The notes under the pieces were generated by a model, which was given only the letters and a program-made list of their open reading frames with translations, was not told the DNA's origin and did not search any database. Of a stretch of DNA of 14,594 nt, positions 8,521 through 14,594 are shown one piece after another. The stretch is from Gamarada debralockiae. Its lineage: Eukaryota; Ascomycota; Leotiomycetes; Helotiales; Hyphodiscaceae. Positions within the stretch are counted from its first letter, which is position 1; each line of letters opens with the position of its first letter. The DNA lies in NCBI GenBank assembly GCA_002803225.1, contig NXFV01000571.1:1-14594 (forward strand). The letters are read 5' to 3'. Made by a program: the position numbers and the translations under genes.

Positions 8521-9707
8521 ATGATGACAAAGTCGTGGAATCCTCTCACCGACTCTCCCGACCTTCGTGGACGAGTTGCTGTAGTCACAGGCGGCAAGTA
8601 TGTTCCAAAATATCACAGCAGAGCTTCTACGACCTCGGGCATAGGTTGACAGATTCCTTAGCAGCGGCATAGGCATGTCGACAGTTAAGTACCTTGCTCT
8701 TCGAGGAGCAAAAGTGTACTTTACGACAAGGTCTGAGGCAAAAGCCAAGAAGACGAGGGAGTATCTCCAAGTCAACCACCCCGAGATAGACCAGAGAAAG
8801 GTTATCTGGCTCCCACTAGACTTGGCTGATCTTAAATCAGTAAGCGCTGCTGCAGAGGAGATGAAAAAGAGGGAATATAAAGTAGACATCCTCAGTATGA
8901 TTGGCGCACCTGTCTTTGATACCTCTATACTAACCGATGCTATATTCAATAATGCTGGTACTGCAACAGCATCCACGGAAACAGTGGGAGATGGGTGGGA
9001 AATTCATATGGCAGTCTGGTGAGAGCTACACTGAGTTACTTGCACAAATACCAGCTGACATCTTTAGCTATGTTGGACACTTTGTGCTCACTAACGGCCT
9101 TCTTTCTCTGCTAAAGAACGCTCTCGCGGAGAAAAATGCGGACGTCAGAATCATAACCGTCGGTTCCAATGTCAACCACGTCTTGTTACCGTCAGACTAC
9201 GACTTCCAGTTCGATTCTCCGTCCTTTCTCGAGAACCCAGCTCCAAGCTATCCCTGGATGTGGCGTTACATTGGTCGCCGCCTCTTTAACTCCGACATGA
9301 TCCGCTTCGCCGTTGCTAAGGTCGCGGGAATCCTGTTTGCACAGGAGCTACAGCGCCTTATGGACGAGCAGGGACTTCCAATTATTTCAGTCTCCATTCA
9401 TCCAGGGGCCGTGGCCACCGAAGGTGTTATGACGAACATTCCTAGCCTCTTCGCGATCATCGCCCGCACGGCGATGCTCTCACCTGACCAAGGTGCCGTG
9501 ATGCCGCTGTTTGCAGCAACTGCAGAGGAGATTCGAAATAATCCAGAGAAATACAGGGGGAGGTACTTGGAGCCTCCTGGGCAAGTAGTGACTCCAAATC
9601 GAGTTACAACGGATGAAAAACAAGCGAGGGGGTTGTGGGAGAATACCACTACAGAGGTGAACAAGTATCTCATCAAGAAGGGTCTCAGTCCCCTACAAGC
9701 ATGGTAG
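8521..9707 (+). CDS. SDR-family protein with altered active site and probable retained intron
   Basis: Clear exons: 8521-8597, 8662-9018 and 9068-9707, with introns of 64 and 49 nt. As read this gives 357 aa. The start MMTKSWNPLTDSPDLRGRVA resembles the usual N-terminus of retinol-dehydrogenase-like fungal SDRs, and TGGNSGIG is at 23-30. Between VDIL and NNAG the frame holds 17 extra codons (8895-8945) that look like an intron: GTATGA donor and CTAAC branch at 8930-8934. It ends in AT where AG is expected. Removing it would give DIL-I-NNAG, the family sequence, and 340 aa. Ser178 (VGSN) and Lys229 are present, but the tetrad Asn is Cys145 and the catalytic Tyr is Phe225 (FAVAK, codon TTC at 9306-9308). 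Later segments (SIHPGAVATEG, EEIRNNPEKYRGRYLEPPG) are well preserved. The gene is probably a pseudoenzyme or an early pseudogene. It is transcribed away from the NmrA-like gene. Confidence 0.82.
8895..8945 (+). other. Candidate intron with a lost 3' splice site
   Basis: Fifty-one bases inside the SDR gene start with GTATGA and contain TACTAACC as a branch site twelve bases from the end. They end in TATAT rather than TAG. The length is a multiple of three with no stop, so retention keeps the frame and adds 17 residues just before the NNAG motif. The exact family sequence recovered on removal (A|TC giving Ile) supports a former intron. Confidence 0.6.
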
Positions 9708-10246
9708 ATTAGTCTTGTTGGAATGAGTAATCAGGTCTCTGGTTTACTCAGTGAGACATGTGACACATCACAAGAGTCACAGATCACTTGATCACTGCTG
9801 CCTATTCTTTGCATATTGCTGTGATTTCTATCTATTAATACATAATCTTCCGCCTTCTCCATTCTATAGCACTTCAGATCTCAATACACTCGTTCAGTTG
9901 CTCCTCAATCTCCACTTCACTTCCAACCACGTGACTCCATAGGTCAGGGTTAACTTTGCCAAGCTTGGTAGACGTCACTAAAATTAACTTTGCGGTCTAA
10001 ATGCTTGTGAGTTGTCGGAAACCAAATCATGCTAGTTCTTGGCAAATAATTGAATATTTTGAAAGATTGTTACATTGAAGCCGGTTGCACCGGAAAGCTG
10101 GAAGCTCCGCATAGATGCAATAGGCCCACTACGCGAGCTATGTAACAATGTTTGCTTTTTTGAGCTGATTCCCAATGGGTTAGAATGCCGTCTTTGTCCT
10201 TCGCTGCCCGAAACCATCGTCTTACGTCCCTGAGTAATAAGAAAAG
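9708..10246. other. Gene-free stretch with the right repeat copy
   Basis: It follows the SDR stop directly. The left half holds the inverted repeat copy (9720-9943). The right half shows no recognisable gene, repeat or RNA feature. Confidence 0.5.
9720..9943 (-). repeat. Inverted dispersed repeat, right copy
   Basis: The reverse complement of 9720-9796 matches 6149-6249, including the exact 15-mer GGAATGAGTAATCAG at 9720-9734. The match stops abruptly at 9720, only 13 bases after the SDR stop codon. The outer part is diverged but ends in CACGTGACTCCATA, mirroring the TATGGTCACGTG start of the left copy. The two copies face each other across the NmrA-like and SDR genes. Confidence 0.6.
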
Positions 10247-10919
10247 ATGTTCTCAGACTCTTTCGATGTCGAGACGGACATATCCAAGGAAACATTTCCG
10301 CTCGACAGGTCAATTCGATGACACGTGGAGAAGCCTTGAGAAAGCTTCGCCGCAAAGTACCGATTCTTTTGATTCTTTCATCGAAAAATGCCACTTGCTC
10401 GCTGTACAAGGGTACCGAAACCGTGCCGTGGAGATATTGGGACCCTCTCGTTGGAGCCGAATGTTCTGAGCTGAAGGAAGAGGAGCTATGCGTCTTGCAA
10501 CTACAACTGGCTGCCGCGAAAGTTGAGACAGGTGGAAAGTTGAAAGCCGCAAAGAAGCTAGTCGCCTCTGGGATGACTTTGGTGACGGCGGCGAGCTTGA
10601 AATCAACATCTCCGATGTTCGTTGCTAGATATTATTGTACCTTAGATACACCACATTCCTCCACAAATATGCTCAATATACAGACAACGATGGCGATGCC
10701 TTCGAGATTGCGCTCAACGAGAGGATGAAGTCGTGGCAGTTTCGTTTGAGCGATATGGGCGACTTTACTACCGCGTGGGACATGCTACACTATGGATTGT
10801 TCACTCTTGACTTCAGCGACGCCGACAATGAACTTGCAAAATTTTTGAAACTCCCCACCAAAGACTACCCCAGGGGGTTGGCTTTGTTTGAACATTCAAC
10901 GAGGTTCTTACAATTGTAA
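10247..10919 (+). pseudogene. Frame-broken gene of unknown function
   Basis: Coding-like composition moves between frames. MFSDSFDVETDISKETFPLD begins at 10247 in one frame. The next runs through DDTWRSLEKASP and FIEKCHLLAVQGYRNRAVEI. ELKEEELCVLQLQLAAAKVE then appears in a third frame. From about 10575 the second frame resumes with WDDFGDGGELEINISD, a TAG at about 10627, then YLRYTTFLHKYAQYTDNDGD through to the stop at 10917-10919. Stops interrupt the main frame at about 10468, 10525 and 10627. I tried to explain the shifts as introns and found no consistent GT..AG set. I do not recognise the family. The base composition is normal, so unlike its right neighbour it has not been mutated by RIP. 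It could also be a real gene with introns I failed to place. Confidence 0.4.
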
Positions 10920-10978
10920 GACCCACTAAAACCTGAAAAAAATAGGCCACAACAATTTTTCCCCACCACAGTATACGA

Positions 10979-11467
10979 GTAATAGTTTTTATAGCCTTTT
11001 AGAGTAATAGACAGCACTTTAATTTATTGATTTTAGAGCATGACTTTAAGTTAAAGAAGTATAGGTACTCTACTATCTCCTATCTCACTCTTCTTAAGGA
11101 CCTTATTGTATCTAATTATACTAAGGACCTTATATTTATATAAGATTATACCTTAATCTATATAGCCAAAAACTTCAAAGAATAGTTGGAGGAATAAGGT
11201 ATATAAGTTATAGATTAGTCTCCTTATTCGCTTAACCTTAACTTAATTGAGTATGCTTAAAAACGACTTAAAGATATAGTACTACAAATATTCCTTAAGC
11301 TTTAGCAATTAAATAGGAAGTCTAAAGAGGACTAAATTACAATAGAAGATACTTTAAAGGAAACTTAGGTAATGATACCTATTAGGTTTTTTAAGGAGTT
11401 AGTAGAGAGTATAAAAAGGAGAGTTTAGGCTTATGTTAATGCAAATAGCTAGTATATAAAGTATTAA
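10979..11467 (+). mobile_element. RIP-degraded Tc1/mariner (DDE_3) transposase remnant
   Basis: One frame runs from about 10979 to TAA at 11465-11467 with no indels but twelve internal stops, all TAA or TAG. Allowing for C-to-T and G-to-A changes, the residues are those of the C-terminal half of a fungal Tc1/mariner transposase. LIFI-stop-DYTLIYIAKNF corresponds to the LIFMQD-APIHTA region with the second catalytic Asp. SPYSLNLNLIEYA-stop-KRL corresponds to SPYSPDLNPIE-W with the last acidic catalytic residue. The end, AYVNANS-stop-YIKY-stop, matches the usual family terminus. Stops fall at Trp (TGG to TAG/TAA) and Gln (CAA to TAA) positions, as expected from RIP at CpA. The N-terminal half and terminal inverted repeats are not found. 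The copy cannot encode a transposase. Confidence 0.85.
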
Positions 11468-12090
11468 ATAAATGGATTAGGAATCCAAGGAGTACATTTT
11501 AAAGCGATAGTATTTGCGATTAATTTACTTTAAACGAAATTAAATTATAATTGTTTTTAGTTTTGTAGTTAAATAAAGAGCGTGATTGATTTATTTTTGA
11601 TTTTCATGATTTTCGGCTGCGGCTCAAACTTCGGCTCTAGTACTGTAAGTGGGGATACGGCACTTGGGTCGTGGTACTGTATATTGCATTAGACAAAGCT
11701 TATCTACATATTGCCCCCATTCCGGAGTTTCGGAGACTAATAATGTTGCGTGTGAGGAACACAGGATCCAGAGCTGCCTTGCTTCCCGCGGCATGCTGGT
11801 GTGCTAGAGCACTGCTTGGACTCTCGCAGTGGGAGACTTTTACTTTAGGCCGAGGAGTCGGCGTAATAAGAGTACCGAAGCATCCCTCGGAAGCTTTTTC
11901 CTTGATTTAGTTTTCTTTGTGCCGACTTGGCATAAACTGAGACAACTTGGGCACTGCGCAGGCTCGCCGTCGGAGACATTCTGTGAAGATGTTGCGACCA
12001 TAATATGCCCTTAAGACCACTCGTTTACCAACTTGCAACATTCACTGCATTAGAAGCCACTCTTCGATACGGCACCAAATTTGAGTCCCG
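11468..12090. other. AT-rich tail, then gene-free DNA before the 12091 SDR
   Basis: The strongly AT-rich, RIP-like composition continues to about 11600 and then returns sharply to normal GC. The remaining 490 bases contain only short frames without motifs, and presumably the promoter of the SDR gene at 12091. Two TACTGTA copies, at 11641-11647 and 11675-11681, are of unknown meaning. Confidence 0.5.
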
Positions 12091-12185
12091 ATGAAGTTCA
12101 ATTTCAACCCAACGACTCTGCCAGATCTGAGAGGGAAAATCTACCTCGTCACCGGTGGAAATAGCGGCATGTGAGTTTTGTGCTT

Positions 12186-12228
<43 letters not shown>

Positions 12229-13296
12229 GAAGGGCCAATAAGTTAACGAGGGATTAGTGGAAAATCTACCGTCTTTCACCTCGCGAAGCACAATGCAAAA
12301 GTCTATCTATGCGCGAGATCGCAAGAGAAGGCGTCCAGTGCCATCGCAGACATTCGAAAATGGGCGAAAAGGGACGATCTGAATATACAATTTCTGAAAT
12401 TAGATCTGTTAGATTTATCTTCTGTCAGAACCGCGGCACTAGAATTTCTTAAGTGAGTACTTATCACATATCGATTTGATGCGTTAACACTAAGACCATG
12501 AATAGCAAAGAGAGTGAATTACATGGACTAGTCAATAACGGCGGTATCATGGCTGTTCCTGATGCACTCAGCAAAGATGGATTTGAGTGTCAATTCGCGG
12601 TAAGGCTTTCTGCGACGCAACTATTACAAGTGACGACAACTGACTTTGTGAATGCTGTCAGACAAATTACCTCTCCCATTGGCTCCTTACCTATCTACTG
12701 ACGCCTGTTCTTCTTCGAACCGCCGCAAAGTTACCGCCTGGCTCAGTAAGGATTGTGAACGTCGCTTCCTCGAACCACTCGAAAGCGCCCAATGGTGGCA
12801 TTGACTTCGAAGATATTAATCTGCGGAACCCCAAGTACGATCAATGGGTTAAGTATGGTCAAAGCAAGCTTGGTAATATTTTGCATGCCAAATCACTTAA
12901 GAAGCGATACAATGACAAAGGAATCTGGACTGCTTCTCTGCACCCTGGCATAGTTCACACGTAAGATCTATCAACTCTAGTCCTGTCTTGGCTCTAACTG
13001 TTATGATGATTAGGAACTTGGTCAATAACGTTCAAATGCCCGGGATCAGTATCTTAGGCTCAAAACCTGTCCTGGCCTTGCTACGCGGTGTGGGCTTTCT
13101 GATGAACACTGATCAGGGAAGCTGGACACAACTCTTTGCTGTAGCATCGGACCAATTCCCGGCAGAACTATCCGGCGCGTATCTTGAGCCACTGGTGAAA
13201 ACCGGCAAGATAAGCACAGACGGCGAGCGAATGGATCTTGCAGAGAAGTTGTGGAATTGGACAGAGAAGACAATGCGGGCGAAAGGATTCATATAG
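12091..13296 (+). CDS. Short-chain dehydrogenase/reductase (retinol-dehydrogenase-like), 316 aa
   Basis: Five exons: 12091-12170, 12258-12452, 12506-12599, 12662-12960 and 13014-13296, joining to 951 nt including TAG. Introns are 87, 53, 62 and 53 nt with GTGAGT, GTGAGT, GTAAGG and GTAAGA donors and AG acceptors. The first is enlarged by a TA run. The protein has TGGNSGIG at 21-28, LDLLDLSSV for the beta-3 region, and catalytic Asn125 (TNYLSHW), Ser160 (VASSNH), Tyr188 and Lys192 (YGQSK), then LHPGIVHT. This matches the WWOX/retinol-dehydrogenase-like SDR group, commonly NADP(H)-dependent oxidoreductases of small lipophilic alcohols or ketones. The NNAG motif reads NNGG (102-105), a mild substitution. 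It shares its fold group and N-terminal PDLRG segment with the 8521 gene but has a complete tetrad and different intron positions. No membrane segment or signal peptide is seen. The natural substrate is unknown. Confidence 0.93.
12188..12225 (+). repeat. (AT)19 microsatellite in intron 1 of the 12091 SDR gene
   Basis: Thirty-eight bases of strictly alternating A and T lie inside the first intron. They account for that intron being 87 nt when the other introns of the gene are 53-62 nt. The intron's donor GTGAGT and a TTAAC branch-like site before the acceptor are outside the run, so splicing signals are kept. Confidence 0.95.
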
Positions 13297-13731
13297 ATTC
13301 CCAACGGGAGAGCTGTATCGTGTTTAAGCGTTGCTGTTCTTACGAAGAGACCAACGAAGAGACCAAAGGCTCTGATGTGGATTACGCATTTGGAGTTTCA
13401 TCTCGACTTGTCTCTGAAAGTGTCAGCCTTTCGCAATACCGTAGCAGAAGTCTAGCGCTAGCGTCCGCAGATACAGTACTAACTCAAAAGTTTGCGCGTC
13501 CCCACCAAAAATCACAATGGACCACCATTTTAATTCAACACTGCTAGATACGTAAATATCACAACAATATGGGACTTTGTGCAAAAGAATCAAAAATAGT
13601 GTACATTTTAACCCCCAAGAGCACGAGACCTCTAGTATTTCGTGTGCCACCCCTTCGCCTTAAACGGTTAGAGCAGCTCAATCCAAATTGGACGCGGCAA
13701 TAAACACAACTCGAATCGAGCGAAAGACGAA
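13297..13731. other. Gene-free stretch after the 12091 SDR
   Basis: No convincing gene is seen. A 12-base unit ACGAAGAGACCA is directly repeated at 13342-13353 and 13354-13365. From about 13629 one frame becomes coding-like (FRVPPLRLKRLEQLNPNWTR) and may belong to the next ORF's broken upstream part. Confidence 0.45.
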
Positions 13732-14433
13732 ATGGCCTCGTTTGGGTATTCTTCAAGAGAACAAAGAATTACCGGATTGCCAAGAAAGACGCAGACCGCC
13801 GTAGTATTATTACTGCGATGGATGCTACAACAAGTCCCCTTAATCGAGCTCGAGTTAAACCCAGCAAAAGTGGCCGAGAACGACTCAAATGGGGAGAACA
13901 GCGGAAGGCGAAGGTCCAAACGCAATCGCGCTGATGAATCCAATGAAGAACGAGTCTCAAAACGACAGAGACAGGATGGTGAGAGCAACCCAACCTCAGC
14001 CCGCAGAACGCACGTCTCAACTGCCAAGGAACACGAGAGTCAGCTCGAGCGCAGCAACCATGACCCACAAAACGAAGGACGAGCTTCCAAGCGGCCTAAA
14101 CATAACGGTCAGAACCCGCGTCTGTCTTCTCATGAGACATCTGATGCCCCTGATCCAACACCGATTGGAGAGCCCCTTTCCATCCAAAATCCCACATTAC
14201 AGGACTCCAGGGCCACTGCAGCAAGGAGTGTGAAAGCTCGCTCTATCCGCCGCTCCGCTCCAAAAAAGACAAGATTAGAGGCAGAGACACCGGCGAAGGG
14301 GGTCCTGGATAGAAAAGCACCGGTAATGAAGAGGGGAAGAGGGGAAGGGAAATCTAGCAAGCTTTCTGCTCTGGGCTCGTCTCTGCGACGAAGCAGCACA
14401 CGGATAAGCGAGCCACCTGACAGGTTCCAATAG
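13732..14433 (+). CDS. Hypothetical basic low-complexity protein, 233 aa
   Basis: One open frame from ATG at 13732 to TAG at 14431-14433. I do not recognise a family. Residues 55-135 are very hydrophilic and contain three imperfect repeats of an N-E-x-R-x-SKR unit (GRRRSKRNR, NEERVSKRQRQ, NEGRASKRPKHN), which resemble nuclear localisation signals. The C-terminus is rich in Ser, Arg and Lys and ends RRSSTRISEPPDRFQ. The first 45 residues are less convincing in this frame. An overlapping frame open from 13704 to 13931 (NYRIAKKDADRRSIIT, NRARVKPSKSGRERLKWGEQ) also looks coding and meets this one near 13880-13930. The ORF may therefore be the 3' part of a gene whose frame is broken or spliced upstream. 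A nuclear, disordered protein is the most that can be inferred. Confidence 0.4.
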   Translation: MASFGYSSREQRITGLPRKTQTAVVLLLRWMLQQVPLIELELNPAKVAENDSNGENSGRRRSKRNRADESNEERVSKRQRQDGESNPTSARRTHVSTAKEHESQLERSNHDPQNEGRASKRPKHNGQNPRLSSHETSDAPDPTPIGEPLSIQNPTLQDSRATAARSVKARSIRRSAPKKTRLEAETPAKGVLDRKAPVMKRGRGEGKSSKLSALGSSLRRSSTRISEPPDRFQ

Positions 14434-14562
14434 TAATATTGATAAATATATTTTGCTTCTCATCATCTTCTGCTAAGACGCCGCTCAAAGCGCTGATAGT
14501 GACTGGGAATGTTGGTTGGATTACCTAACCTGGGTATAGCCTGTATTTCCCCCTCTTTTGTG

Positions 14563-14570
14563 ATATAAGA
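14563..14570 (+). promoter_or_regulatory. TATA-like element near the right edge
   Basis: ATATAAGA lies after a pyrimidine-rich stretch, 24 bases from the window end. It resembles the ATAAGAG element before the 4470 gene and may belong to a gene starting outside the window. Weak evidence. Confidence 0.2.
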
Positions 14571-14594
14571 GAGCTCTTCCCCTCCTTGTATTTC

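Noticed and set aside
8350..8976. 208-codon open frame on the minus strand
   Set aside because: It lies antisense to the first exons and introns of the plus-strand SDR gene, whose motifs are clear. The minus-strand product has no recognisable domain.
11467..11681. Terminal inverted repeat of the Tc1/mariner element near the GTACTGTAAGTGGGG block
   Set aside because: The block sits just beyond the AT-rich tail, but no inverted partner was found on the left side, so an element end cannot be claimed.
11671..11910. 79-codon open frame with ATG in the region before the 12091 SDR
   Set aside because: No motif, no coding-like composition and no support from neighbours; it probably arises by chance.
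1..14594. tRNA or rRNA genes and CRISPR arrays
   Set aside because: I saw no GGTTCGA-type T-arm with a matching acceptor stem, no rRNA-like conserved blocks and no regularly spaced repeats. The intron-rich fungal context makes CRISPR irrelevant.

Overview
The window looks like nuclear DNA of a filamentous ascomycete fungus. Genes carry several short introns (46-87 nt) with GT..AG ends and CTAAC/CTGAC-type branch sites. The first gene is a fungal Zn2Cys6 regulator, a Tc1/mariner transposase remnant carries the C-to-T / G-to-A signature of repeat-induced point mutation (RIP), and there is a relic of a BTB-domain gene. I cannot name the species.

Layout, left to right. (1) 27-1283, +: intact Zn2Cys6 transcription factor. 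(2) 1613-2271, +: relic of a BTB/POZ protein gene with three stops and two frameshifts. (3) 2408-2722, -: weak unrecognised relic. (4) 2949-3699, -: 5'-truncated short-chain dehydrogenase/reductase (SDR) pseudogene. (5) 3891-3992: first copy of a C-rich dispersed repeat. (6) 4470-5652, +: intact six-exon SDR, 308 aa, '15-PGDH-like'. (7) 5994-6249: repeat element between two convergent gene ends. (8) 6445-7513, -: intact three-exon NmrA-like NAD(P)-binding protein, 312 aa. (9) 7514-8520: divergent intergenic region with the second C-rich repeat copy at 7931-8029. (10) 8521-9707, +: SDR with an apparently destroyed splice acceptor and two substituted active-site positions. (11) 9720-9943: inverted copy of the 5994-6249 repeat. 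(12) 10247-10919, +: frame-broken gene of unknown function. (13) 10979-11467, +: RIP-degraded Tc1/mariner transposase, followed by AT-rich DNA to about 11600. (14) 12091-13296, +: intact five-exon SDR, 316 aa, with a (TA)19 run in intron 1. (15) 13732-14433, +: basic low-complexity hypothetical ORF.

Three SDR genes, one SDR pseudogene and one NmrA-like gene lie within 10.3 kb, with a Zn2Cys6 regulator nearby. This resembles the tailoring-enzyme part of a fungal secondary-metabolite locus. However, no polyketide synthase, NRPS, terpene cyclase, P450 or transporter is visible, so a functioning cluster is not shown. Interspersed relics and repeats suggest a rearranged accessory region where genes arrive, duplicate and decay. 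The clearest unusual signals are the inverted repeat pair around the NmrA/SDR block, the SDR whose failed intron is in frame, and the sharply bounded RIP-degraded transposon.
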